Origin: Cyanobium gracile_A
GTDB taxonomy: Bacteria; Cyanobacteriota; Cyanobacteriia; PCC-6307; Cyanobiaceae
DNA length: 10,391 bases
Direction: 5' to 3'
Assembly (NCBI RefSeq): GCF_034931305.1
Contig: NZ_JAYGHY010000078.1
Location: forward strand, 1-10,391
Part shown: positions 1 to 5,917 of the stretch, in pieces
Numbering within the stretch: position 1 is the stretch's first letter
Layout: each line of letters opens with the position of its first letter
Notes under the pieces: model-generated
Told to the model about the DNA's origin: nothing
The model's database searches: none
The model's input: the letters and a program-made list of their open reading frames with translations, nothing else
Made by a program: the position numbers and the translations under genes

Positions 1-1
1 G

Positions 2-442
2 GCGGGCCGGCTTCAGCCCCTGCCGCTGCAGCCAGGCGGCTGGTGGCGCAGCGGCGATGCCGGGCGGCTCGGCGCCGAGGGGCTGGAGGTGCTGGGCCGC
101 CTGGATGGGGCTCTGCACAGCGGCGGCGAGACGGTCTTCCCGGAGCGGCTGGAGGAACGGCTGCAGGAGCAGGCGGCCCGCGCAGGAGCGGGCTTGGAGG
201 CCCTGCTGCTGCTGGCCCGGCCTGATCCGGAATGGGGCGAGCACCTGGTGGCCCTGGTGCGGCCCCGTCAGGCGGGCGAAGGGGCGGAACTCCTGGGGGC
301 GCTGCAGGCCCTCACGGCCGCTTGGCCCCCCGCCGAGCGGCCGCGGCATTGGCATCTCTGCCCGTCGCTGGCCCCCACCGCCGCGGGCAAATGGGAACGG
401 GGACGTTGGCAGCGGTGGCTGGACTCGCTAGAAGCCTTCTGA
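2..442 (+). CDS. menE: 2-succinylbenzoate-CoA ligase, C-terminal part (partial at window start)
   Basis: This is the C-terminal part of an acyl/aryl-CoA synthetase of the ANL superfamily; the reading frame is open from base 2 and the start lies outside the window. The visible product opens with a GWWRSGD-like stretch (the A7-type motif, whose Asp contacts the AMP ribose), then LGRLDGALHSGGETVFPERL, the A8 hinge and start of the mobile C-terminal domain. It ends with a GKWER stretch, where the Lys fits the A10 catalytic lysine of the adenylation step. MenE activates o-succinylbenzoate to its CoA ester in menaquinone/phylloquinone synthesis, in the cytoplasm. The MenE assignment, rather than another acyl-CoA ligase, rests on the short GC-rich cyanobacterial C-terminus and on a menI-like thioesterase of the same pathway 450 bp away. 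The family is certain; the specific substrate is inferred. The TM2 gene follows after 15 bp, so co-transcription is likely. Confidence 0.8.
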   Translation, partial: AGRLQPLPLQPGGWWRSGDAGRLGAEGLEVLGRLDGALHSGGETVFPERLEERLQEQAARAGAGLEALLLLARPDPEWGEHLVALVRPRQAGEGAELLGALQALTAAWPPAERPRHWHLCPSLAPTAAGKWERGRWQRWLDSLEAF

Positions 443-457
443 ACGGCACCCGCACCG

Positions 458-724
458 ATGACCGACAGCCAACAGGTCGAGACCAGCAACAAGAAGCTGG
501 CGGCAGGGCTGCTGGCCATCTTCCTGGGATCGCTGGGCATCCATAAATTCGTTCTGGGCTATAGCAAGGCCGGGCTGATCATGTTGCTGGTCACGGTGCT
601 CACCTGTGGCTTCGGCGCGTCAGTGATGGGGATCATCGGGGTGATCGAAGGTGTCATCTACCTCACCAAGTCGACGGAGGAATTCCAGGCCCAGTACATC
701 GACGCCACCCGGGAGTGGTTCTGA
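458..724 (+). CDS. TM2-domain membrane protein
   Basis: This is an 88-residue protein made almost entirely of one TM2 domain. A basic NKK at residues 11-13 precedes a first helix (about 14-32), and a second hydrophobic stretch covers about 38-70. The family signature is visible: a FLGSLGIHKFVLG run at 22-34 (normally HKFYLG, with Val here in place of Tyr) and a GIIGVIEGVIYL run at 58-69. A short polar tail ends in REWF. TM2 proteins are small two-helix inner-membrane proteins, often with no known function in bacteria. The ATG is chosen because the TM2 motif starts soon after it and it lies 15 bp past the menE stop. No strong Shine-Dalgarno site is seen, so translation may depend on read-through from menE. 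Its stop overlaps the start of the next small gene. Family assignment is firm; its role is unknown. Confidence 0.88.
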   Translation: MTDSQQVETSNKKLAAGLLAIFLGSLGIHKFVLGYSKAGLIMLLVTVLTCGFGASVMGIIGVIEGVIYLTKSTEEFQAQYIDATREWF

Positions 725-900
725 TGCCAGCGCCCCGCCCGCCACGGCTGGGCCTCGCCCTGCTGGTGGGAGGTGGGCTGGTCAGTTTCATCGCCCTGGG
801 GGTCACACCGCACGATGGCCTGCACCCCCTGGCCCTGTTCGGGGCGCTGCTGCCCCTGCAGTTGGCCGCCCTGGCCTGGGCCCTGCTGAACCGCCGCTAG
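724..900 (+). CDS. Small two-helix membrane protein, function unknown
   Basis: This is a 58-residue hydrophobic protein. Its ATG overlaps the TGA of the TM2 gene in a TGATG arrangement (722-726), the classic form for translational coupling. A basic N-terminus (PAPRPPR) is followed by one hydrophobic segment at about residues 9-27, a short polar loop with TPHDGLHP, a second segment at about 34-54, and a basic NRR end. I do not recognise the family. The overlap with TM2, the helix-loop-helix hydropathy and an end coinciding exactly with the opposing thioesterase stop support it as a real gene. An in-frame ATG at 715 lies inside the TM2 coding region and is less likely. It may be a lineage-specific membrane peptide working with the TM2 protein; that is inference from position only. 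Confidence 0.6.
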   Translation: MPAPRPPRLGLALLVGGGLVSFIALGVTPHDGLHPLALFGALLPLQLAALAWALLNRR

Positions 901-1352
901 CCGTCCGCCCGGCTGGCCTCAAGCCAGAGCACGAGGCTGCTGGGCAGATCCGTCCGCTGCCGGCTGGCCGCGTCAATGGCCACGTGCCGGGTCAGGCCGG
1001 TGGCCGCCTCCTGGCCGTCGTGCAGGAAGCGGTAGCGGATCTCGAAGCTGCCACCATCGCGCTGCAGGGGCCGCAGCGCGATGGCCAGAGGATCCCCGCA
1101 GGCCAGAGGCCGCCGGTAGTCGGCACTCACATGCACGATCGGCAGCGCCACGGACGGTGTGCGGCCAGGCCCGGGGAAGAGGGCGCCGGACGCCACGCCG
1201 AACCGTTCCAGGCTTTCCTCGTAGGCCACGTGGCACCAGCGCAGCAGCTGGTGGAAATGCATCACCCCGGCGGCGTCGGTGTCCCCGAAGCGCACCGTGC
1301 GGCAGAGCAGCAGCCAGTCCGCCGGCGTGCTTGGTGGGTCGGATGGGGACAT
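897..1352 (-). CDS. menI: 1,4-dihydroxy-2-naphthoyl-CoA thioesterase, hotdog fold
   Basis: This is a 151-residue single-domain hotdog thioesterase of the 4-hydroxybenzoyl-CoA thioesterase family. The N-terminal motif RFGDTDAAGVMHFHQLLRW (residues 21-39) is diagnostic; D26 aligns with the catalytic Asp17 of the Pseudomonas 4HBT enzyme, and AYEESLERFG follows as the family's central helix. A later ADYRRPLACGD stretch (78-87) is the usual core strand. In cyanobacteria this family includes the enzyme that hydrolyses DHNA-CoA to DHNA during phylloquinone synthesis (Slr0204 type). The nearby menE supports that role, although other acyl-CoA substrates are possible. ATG 1352 is chosen over the TTG at 1355 because the GGAGG site abuts the TTG and leaves 3 nt before the ATG. 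The stop (TAG at 899-897) shares a CTAG palindrome with the convergent small gene. Confidence 0.82.
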   Translation of the reverse strand: MSPSDPPSTPADWLLLCRTVRFGDTDAAGVMHFHQLLRWCHVAYEESLERFGVASGALFPGPGRTPSVALPIVHVSADYRRPLACGDPLAIALRPLQRDGGSFEIRYRFLHDGQEAATGLTRHVAIDAASRQRTDLPSSLVLWLEASRADG

Positions 1353-1355
1353 CAA

Positions 1356-1360
1356 CCTCC
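1356..1360 (-). promoter_or_regulatory. Shine-Dalgarno site of the menI-like gene
   Basis: On the minus strand GGAGG is followed by TTG and then ATG. The site touches the TTG and sits 3 nt before the ATG, so it favours ATG 1352 as the start. The spacing is short, so confidence is moderate. Confidence 0.5.
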
Positions 1361-1385
1361 ATGGCGACGCGTGCCCGATGCCCCA

Positions 1386-1440
1386 TGCTGGCGCCCCTTT
1401 GCCGCTGCCGGCATCCCGGATCCGTTGCTGGCATCCCGGA
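1386..1440. repeat. Degenerate three-unit direct repeat with 20-bp period
   Basis: Units start at 1386, 1406 and 1426. The last two share TGCYGGCATCCCGGA at 14 of 15 positions (1406-1420 and 1426-1440). The first unit keeps TGCTGGC, two mismatches, then CCC before diverging. The period is close to two helical turns, so all copies would face the same side of the DNA, as binding sites for a repressor or activator often do. It lies wholly in the divergent intergenic region. Slippage duplication with no function is the alternative. Confidence 0.6.
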
Positions 1441-1467
1441 ACGCCCCTAGGTTCCGCGCAGTACGTG

Positions 1468-2163
1468 ATGTCTCCCTTGGCCGCCGCGATCGCCTACGAG
1501 CCGCCCACCATCTCCAAGGCCTGGGCTGCTTTTCTGGCCCACATCCCCACGATCCTGCTGATCTGGGTGGCCACGATCGTCCTGTCCGTCATCGGCTTCG
1601 TGGCCTCCCTGGCGCTCACGGCCCTGGGCGTCGGTCTGACCAGCAGCGGCGCCGGCGGTGAGGCCGCCTCCAGTGTGGCGGCGGTGCTCGGCAATCTGGT
1701 GCAGCTGCCCTTCACGATCCTCTCCAACCTGGTGGGGGTGCTGTTCGTGGCCGTGCCGGCGATGTACTACGCCAGCGGCGAGATCATCGGCACCGAGCCT
1801 GCCTTGCGGGTGCTGCTGCACCGGCCCGTCCGCTATCTCCTGGCGGGGGTGCTGTTCACGGTCGTGGCCGCGATCGGTTTTGTGTTCTGCATCCTGCCCG
1901 GCATCGCCGTCACCCTGGTGATGCCCGTCTACGTCAATAAGGTGTTTCTCACCGACGGCCCCATCCTCGACGCCTTTTCCTCTTCGTTCCAGGCCGTCTA
2001 CGGCTCAGCCAAGGGCCGCACCTTCGCTGGGATCCAGCTGATCGCCTGGCTGCTGGTGCTGGTGGTGACGATCTTCACCTGCGGCCTGGGCTCCCTGGTG
2101 GCGGTGCCGGTGGCCACCTTCTACATCCAGAACGCCGCCTATCACCAGGGGGTGCTCAGCTGA
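1468..2163 (+). CDS. Polytopic membrane protein, function unknown
   Basis: This is a 231-residue integral membrane protein. Hydrophobic segments lie at about residues 27-55, 76-100, 122-160 and 185-222, giving perhaps five or six helices. The second loop is rich in Gly, Ser and Ala (58-72). Recognisable pieces are an N-terminal ISKAWAAF (W19, F22), FCILPGIAVTLVMPVYVNKV at 140-159, DAFSSSFQAV at 168-177, and a C-terminal NAAYHQGVL. This layout (an N-terminal amphipathic WxxF, a central PGI-containing helix and a terminal AAYxQ) resembles loosely defined bacterial membrane families such as DUF975-like proteins, but I cannot name it firmly. ATG 1468 is preferred over the longer frame from 1279, which would run through the intergenic repeats and into the opposite gene. 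GTG 1465 is an alternative. It is convergent with the desaturase, overlapping it by 8 bp at the stop. The gene at 6510-7343 may be a distant paralogue. Confidence 0.72.
   Translation: MSPLAAAIAYEPPTISKAWAAFLAHIPTILLIWVATIVLSVIGFVASLALTALGVGLTSSGAGGEAASSVAAVLGNLVQLPFTILSNLVGVLFVAVPAMYYASGEIIGTEPALRVLLHRPVRYLLAGVLFTVVAAIGFVFCILPGIAVTLVMPVYVNKVFLTDGPILDAFSSSFQAVYGSAKGRTFAGIQLIAWLLVLVVTIFTCGLGSLVAVPVATFYIQNAAYHQGVLS
1486..1493. repeat. HIP1 octamer GCGATCGC
   Basis: This is a copy of the highly iterated palindrome found in many cyanobacterial genomes, inside the start of the membrane protein gene. Confidence 0.6.
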
Positions 2164-3301
2164 GGGGACAGGGCTGGATGATGGTCCCACAGCTGCTGGC
2201 AAAGGTGTTGGCATCCAGGTAATGCCGGGGGGTCTGCCTCAGCAGTTGCCAGGCCTGGCGGGCGCTCAGCAGATTGAAGCGTTCCGGGTAGTGCTCCTGG
2301 AGCAAAGCCCGTACCTGGGGGTAGTACTCCGGGTTCATCCCAGGAAAAATATGGTGTTCAGTGTGATAGGAAAAATTGAAGTGAAGCGTGTCGAGAATGG
2401 CTGGCATCTTCAGCGAAATGCTGTTGATGAGCGGATCGTTGGTGTCGGTGGCGCGGCAGGCCATGTGATTGGTATAAATGTAGGCAATCACCACGCTGTA
2501 GCCGATCCAGATGGGCAGGAAGTAGCCCAGCAGAAGGGGCACGGGCCGTAGGCCGATGAAGCCAATGATGCAAAGGTGGATCAGCACGATGACAGCCAGT
2601 TCGATACCAATCTGGCGCCGTTCCCTGCGGCTCACCTGAAAGGAGAACACCGGGTAGCGCGTGGATCCGTTGTTGAACAGCAGCACCGACGTGATGTTTC
2701 GGAAGGCATGCACACCCCAGGCCGAAGTCATCCCCACAGACAGCCAGAAGGGGTTCACTTCAACCGATGGTACAAACAGATTCTGGATCGATTTTCCCCA
2801 GCTCGCTGGCTGGCTGGCGTTGTAGTTGCGGTCGGGATCCTGCTCGGAATTGGTCTTGCCGTGATGTTCCCTGTTGTGCACGGCCTTCCACAGCGTCGGG
2901 GGCATCCACAGCAGAGCGAGGCCGAGCAGCTGAATCACCTGGCGCAGCTGGGGCTGACGGATCGCCTTGCTGTGCATCATGTCGTGGGTGCCGAAGAGCA
3001 TCACCACCACGGCGTTGCCCATCACCAGGGCGAAGGGCAAAAAGAGAAGCAGACCCTGCCAGTGGCTGACCTGAAGCTGGCGGGCCATCGCCCAGCCCAG
3101 CACAAGGATCGCCCCATTCAGGCCGAGGACAGGAAGCGTCCCCCGGTCGGGCGTGAAGGCCGCGTCGGGCAGCAGGGGGCGGAGGCGTTTGGCGTAGTCG
3201 GGCTGGGCGATCAGAAGCTGAGCACCAACGGGTGCTGCAGGGCTAGACGAAAAGGGCAAAGAATTCCTGGTGTGGACCGGTGAGCAACGGGGTAGGTCCA
3301 T
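2156..3301 (-). CDS. Membrane fatty acid desaturase family protein (di-iron)
   Basis: This is a 381-residue integral membrane di-iron enzyme of the fatty acid desaturase/hydroxylase superfamily. All three histidine boxes are present: HDMMH (106-110), HNREHH (142-147) and HTEHH (313-317), the last within SYHTEHHIFPGMNP. Hydrophobic segments lie at about 57-75, 82-104, 123-135, 185-208, 231-250 and 254-277, placing the boxes on the cytoplasmic face as expected. Such enzymes use O2 and reduced ferredoxin or similar donors to desaturate or hydroxylate lipids or carotenoids. The substrate cannot be fixed here: the boxes differ from the typical CrtW ketolase pattern, and no cytochrome b5 domain is fused. 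ATG 3301 is the longest start; the first 30 residues are unconserved-looking, so a later start is possible. The 3' half is visibly AT-richer than its neighbours (24 G+C of 60 bases at 2341-2400), suggesting a different origin. It lies 74 bp after the DUF2752 gene. Confidence 0.85.
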   Translation of the reverse strand: MDLPRCSPVHTRNSLPFSSSPAAPVGAQLLIAQPDYAKRLRPLLPDAAFTPDRGTLPVLGLNGAILVLGWAMARQLQVSHWQGLLLFLPFALVMGNAVVVMLFGTHDMMHSKAIRQPQLRQVIQLLGLALLWMPPTLWKAVHNREHHGKTNSEQDPDRNYNASQPASWGKSIQNLFVPSVEVNPFWLSVGMTSAWGVHAFRNITSVLLFNNGSTRYPVFSFQVSRRERRQIGIELAVIVLIHLCIIGFIGLRPVPLLLGYFLPIWIGYSVVIAYIYTNHMACRATDTNDPLINSISLKMPAILDTLHFNFSYHTEHHIFPGMNPEYYPQVRALLQEHYPERFNLLSARQAWQLLRQTPRHYLDANTFASSCGTIIQPCPLS

Positions 3302-3375
3302 CCCAGGGCCAGCGTAGGTCGGCCCCCTGAGTCACCGTGGCGGTTGCGGGTTCGGTCGGCTGCGGCCCCGCTGGA
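3302..3375. other. Intergenic gap upstream of the desaturase
   Basis: These 74 bp separate the DUF2752 stop from the desaturase start. They are GC-rich, with no recognisable -10 box, no hairpin followed by a T-run and no clear repeat. The desaturase may be read from the ndhH transcript or from a promoter I cannot see. Confidence 0.4.
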
Positions 3376-3789
3376 TCAGGAGAGCGGAAAGGCCTGCAGG
3401 CCGATGCCGTAGGTCAGGCCCATCCGTCCGGCCCAGTAGAGCAGCAGCAACAGGCCCAGGCCCACCAGGTGACGGCCCCGCAGGAAGCGGGGCACCAGCC
3501 GGCCGGTCCCCAGCGCCTGCAGCGACCAGATCAGCAGGCCGGCGGCCAGCACCGGTCCAAAGGCGTGCAGGGCCACGGCGTCGCCGAAGCGCCCCACCAG
3601 GCTCGCTGCTGTGGCCCGGGTGAGATAGCAGGTGGGGCAGGGGATGCCGGTGAGGGCTCTCAGGGGGCAACTGAAGCCGGGCAGGCCCGGATGCAGCCCT
3701 TTGAGCACCAGCAGGCCGGTGACCCCCAGCGGCAGGAGCGGGCCGCAGCGTTCGAGCCGGCGGATCCAGCGCCGGCCGGCCGTGCTCAC
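3376..3789 (-). CDS. DUF2752 membrane protein
   Basis: This is a 137-residue protein with the DUF2752 signature: CPLRALTGIPCPTCYLTRA at residues 41-59 with cysteines at 41, 51 and 54, followed by a short linker and DAVALHAFGP (70-79), the family's second motif. Most family members have CPxCG; here the Gly is Tyr (CPTCY). Helices are predicted at about 17-35, 78-93 and 107-121, after a strongly basic N-terminus (RRWIRRLER). The function of the family is unknown; the paired cysteines suggest metal binding or redox chemistry at the membrane. The start is a GTG at 3789-3787 sharing a GTGA overlap with the ndhH stop, so translation is probably coupled to ndhH. A GGTGG stretch a few bases upstream may help initiation. 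Confidence 0.8.
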   Translation of the reverse strand: MSTAGRRWIRRLERCGPLLPLGVTGLLVLKGLHPGLPGFSCPLRALTGIPCPTCYLTRATAASLVGRFGDAVALHAFGPVLAAGLLIWSLQALGTGRLVPRFLRGRHLVGLGLLLLLYWAGRMGLTYGIGLQAFPLS

Positions 3790-4970
3790 CGATCCACCGA
3801 TCCCATGATCACGTCGATCGAGCCCAGGATGGCCATGATGTCGGCCACCTTGGCCCCCTTGAGGATGTGGGGCAGGATCTGAAGGTTGTTGAAATCGGCG
3901 GCGCGGATCTTCCAGCGCCAGGGGGTGACATCGTTGTTGCCCATGATGAAGACGCCCAGTTCACCCTTGCCCGATTCCACCCGGCAATAGAGCTCACCGT
4001 CGGGAATCTTGAAGGTGGGGGCCACCTTCTTGGCGACGTACTGGTAGTCGAAGCCGTACCACTCACTCTTCTTGCCCTCGGCCATGCGACGCGCCTCCAG
4101 GTTTTCGGTGGGGCCGCCGGGGATCATGGTGATGGCCTGGCGCAGGATCTTCAGGGACTGGCGCATCTCCTCGATCCGCACCCGGTAGCGGGCGTAGCAG
4201 TCACCCTCTTTTTCCCAGGCCACCGACCATTCGAAGTCGTCGTAGCACTCGTAGTGGTCGACCTTGCGCAGGTCCCATGGCACGCCGGAGGCCCGCAGCA
4301 TGGGCCCGGAGAGACTCCAGTTGATCGCCTGCTCCTTGCCGATCACCCCGAGCCCTTCGATCCGCTTACGGAAGATGGGGTTGTTGGTGATCAGTTTCTC
4401 GTACTCATCGATCTTGGGGCCGAACCAATCGCAGAAATCGGCGCACTTCTCCAGCCAGCCGTAGGGCAGGTCCACCGCCACCCCACCGATGCGGAAGTAG
4501 TTGTTGTTGATCAGACGCTGGCCGGTGGCCGCTTCCCAGAGGTCATAGATCATCTCCCGCTCCCGGAAGATGTAGAAGAAGGGCGTCTGGGCTCCGACGT
4601 CGGCGAGGAAGGGGCCAAGCCAGAGCAGGTGGTTGGCGATGCGGTTGAGTTCCAGCATCAGCACGCGGATGTAGCTGGCCCGTTTCGGAACGGGCACGTC
4701 GGCCAGCTTCTCGGGCGCATTCACCGTGATCGCTTCGTTGAACATGCCCGCCGCGTAGTCCCAGCGGCTCACGTAGGGCACGAACATCACGTTGGTGCGG
4801 TTCTCGGCGATCTTCTCCATGCCGCGGTGGAGATAGCCGATCACCGGCTCGCAGTCGATCACGTCCTCGCCGTCGAGGGTCACCACCAGCCGCAGCACCC
4901 CGTGCATCGACGGGTGGTGGGGGCCGAAGTTGACCACCATCGGCTCGGTGCGGGTCTCGAGCTGGGTCAT
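3786..4970 (-). CDS. ndhH: NAD(P)H-quinone oxidoreductase subunit H (NDH-1 49 kDa subunit)
   Basis: This is a 394-residue protein, the normal full length for cyanobacterial and plastid NdhH. It belongs to the NuoD/49-kDa family in the hydrophilic arm of NDH-1, next to the quinone site, where it supports respiration and photosystem I cyclic electron flow. Visible hallmarks are VNFGPHHPSMHGVLR at residues 13-27 (the His pair lining the quinone cavity), EPVIGYLHRGMEKIAENRT at 41-59, the ELNRIANHLLWLG stretch, GMF-based core motifs and the conserved end MAILGSIDVIMGSVDR. The ATG at 4970 precedes the conserved TEPMVVNFGPHHP block by a normal short leader. The gene is divergent from rsmH with only 43 bp between starts, and its stop overlaps the DUF2752 start. 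The assignment is very secure. Confidence 0.98.
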   Translation of the reverse strand: MTQLETRTEPMVVNFGPHHPSMHGVLRLVVTLDGEDVIDCEPVIGYLHRGMEKIAENRTNVMFVPYVSRWDYAAGMFNEAITVNAPEKLADVPVPKRASYIRVLMLELNRIANHLLWLGPFLADVGAQTPFFYIFREREMIYDLWEAATGQRLINNNYFRIGGVAVDLPYGWLEKCADFCDWFGPKIDEYEKLITNNPIFRKRIEGLGVIGKEQAINWSLSGPMLRASGVPWDLRKVDHYECYDDFEWSVAWEKEGDCYARYRVRIEEMRQSLKILRQAITMIPGGPTENLEARRMAEGKKSEWYGFDYQYVAKKVAPTFKIPDGELYCRVESGKGELGVFIMGNNDVTPWRWKIRAADFNNLQILPHILKGAKVADIMAILGSIDVIMGSVDR

Positions 4971-5013
4971 GCCCTTGGCGAGGAACGGAGTGCCGGGATC
5001 TTAGGAAGGTCGG
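4971..5013. promoter_or_regulatory. Short divergent promoter region, ndhH / rsmH
   Basis: Only 43 bp separate the two start codons, so at least one promoter must reach into the opposite coding region. The only clear element is the rsmH ribosome binding site. No good -10 or -35 hexamers are visible. Confidence 0.4.
5003..5009 (+). promoter_or_regulatory. Shine-Dalgarno site of rsmH
   Basis: AGGAAGG ends 4 nt before ATG 5014. It is one of the few clear ribosome binding sites in the window and fixes the rsmH start. Confidence 0.7.
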
Positions 5014-5907
5014 ATGGCCGTTACGTTCGCCCATCTCCCGGTTCTGGCCGATCCGGTGCTGGAGGCCTTCTCCGGGTTGTCTGGGCTACCTGCCGGCGAC
5101 GGCCAGGCCTTGCTGCTGGATTGCACCCTCGGCGGCGGCGGTCACAGCGGCCTGCTGCTGGCGGCCCATCCCCAGCTGCGCCTGATCGGCCTCGACCGGG
5201 ACCCCGCGGCCCGGGCCGCCGCCGCCGATCGGCTCGCCCCCTTCGGCGATCGCGTGACCATTCAGGCCGCCAACTTCGCCGACTTCACCCCGCCCGCCCC
5301 CCTGGTGGGGGTGCTGGCCGATCTGGGGGTCAGCAGTCCCCAGCTGGATGAACCCACCCGGGGCTTCAGCTTCCGCGCCCCTGGCCCCCTGGACATGCGC
5401 ATGGATCCGGACGCCGGCGAAACCGCCGCCGAACTGGTTGATCGGCTGGAGGAATCGGCCCTGGCGGACCTGATCCATACCTATGGCGAGGAACGGCTGT
5501 CGCGCCGCATCGCCCGGCGCCTGGTGGCCGAGCGCCCCTGGGCCGGCAGCGGCCGCACCACCGCTGACCTGGCCTATGCCGTGGCCGGTTGCTTTCCCCC
5601 CAAGGCGCGTCACGGCCGGATCCACCCCGCCACCCGCACCTTCCAGGCCCTGCGGATCGCCGTCAACGACGAGCTGGGGGCTCTCGATCGGCTGCTGGCG
5701 GAGGCCCCCGGCTGGCTGGTGCCGGGGGGGCTGCTGGCGGTGATCAGCTTCCACTCCCTGGAGGACCGGCGTGTCAAGACGGCCTTCCTCACCGATCCGC
5801 GCCTGGAGCGGCTCACCCGCAAACCCTTGGTGGCCAGTGAGGAGGAGGAGGAGGCCAATCCCCGCAGCCGCTCCGCCAAGCTGAGGGTGGCCCGCCGCGT
5901 GGCCTGA
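5014..5907 (+). CDS. rsmH: 16S rRNA (cytosine-1402-N4)-methyltransferase
   Basis: This is a 297-residue SAM-dependent methyltransferase (formerly MraW) that N4-methylates C1402 in the decoding centre of 16S rRNA. Motifs in order: H7xPVL near the N-terminus, DCTLGGGGHS (36-45, SAM loop), GLDRD (59-63), ADLGVSSPQLD (102-112), GFSF, LDMRMD (126-131), the inserted helical domain with ERLSRRIARRL, then RIHPATRTFQALRIAVNDEL (202-221), ISFHSLEDRRVK (244-255) and the C-terminal PRSRSAKLR (283-291). Length is normal. A run of five Glu (276-280) sits in the loop before the C-terminal motif. The AGGAAGG site supports the ATG. In many bacteria this gene heads the division and cell wall cluster; here it is followed 10 bp later by a DUF456 gene and is divergent from ndhH. 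The assignment is very secure. Confidence 0.97.
   Translation: MAVTFAHLPVLADPVLEAFSGLSGLPAGDGQALLLDCTLGGGGHSGLLLAAHPQLRLIGLDRDPAARAAAADRLAPFGDRVTIQAANFADFTPPAPLVGVLADLGVSSPQLDEPTRGFSFRAPGPLDMRMDPDAGETAAELVDRLEESALADLIHTYGEERLSRRIARRLVAERPWAGSGRTTADLAYAVAGCFPPKARHGRIHPATRTFQALRIAVNDELGALDRLLAEAPGWLVPGGLLAVISFHSLEDRRVKTAFLTDPRLERLTRKPLVASEEEEEANPRSRSAKLRVARRVA
5246..5253. repeat. HIP1 octamer GCGATCGC
   Basis: This is a second copy of the cyanobacterial highly iterated palindrome, within rsmH. Confidence 0.6.
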
Positions 5908-5917
5908 GCCGTTTGCC

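Larger units (their letters stand above)
1353..1467. promoter_or_regulatory. Divergent intergenic region between menI-like gene and membrane protein gene
   Basis: This is the longest non-coding gap (115 bp) and must hold promoter elements for the minus-strand thioesterase and the plus-strand membrane protein. A weak sigma-70-like pair for the plus gene is TTGCTG (1425-1430) and TAGGTT (1448-1453) with a 17-bp spacer; each matches consensus at only 3 of 6 positions. A GGAAC-N8-GTTCC inverted repeat (1438-1442 and 1451-1455) overlaps the would-be -10 region, and a periodic repeat lies at 1386-1440. The promoter placement is a guess from spacing; the repeats are directly visible. Confidence 0.35.

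Noticed and set aside
1279..1467. N-terminal extension of the membrane protein gene
   Set aside because: It overlaps the menI-like gene and crosses the intergenic repeats; the first recognisable hydrophobic and WxAF features begin just after ATG 1468.
651..1661. Plus-strand open frame of 336 codons
   Set aside because: It crosses the TM2 gene, the small gene, the antisense of the thioesterase and the intergenic region; its composition is Pro/Arg/Gly-rich with no motif.
3867..5351. Plus-strand open frame of 494 codons
   Set aside because: It is antisense to ndhH and then runs out of frame into rsmH. Both real genes have complete family motifs, and the product is rich in Val, His, Gly and Asp without a recognisable domain.
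5830..5860. GAG-GAG run as a possible slippage or frameshift site in rsmH
   Set aside because: The frame continues into the conserved C-terminal PRSRSAKLR motif without interruption, so the acidic run is an in-frame loop.
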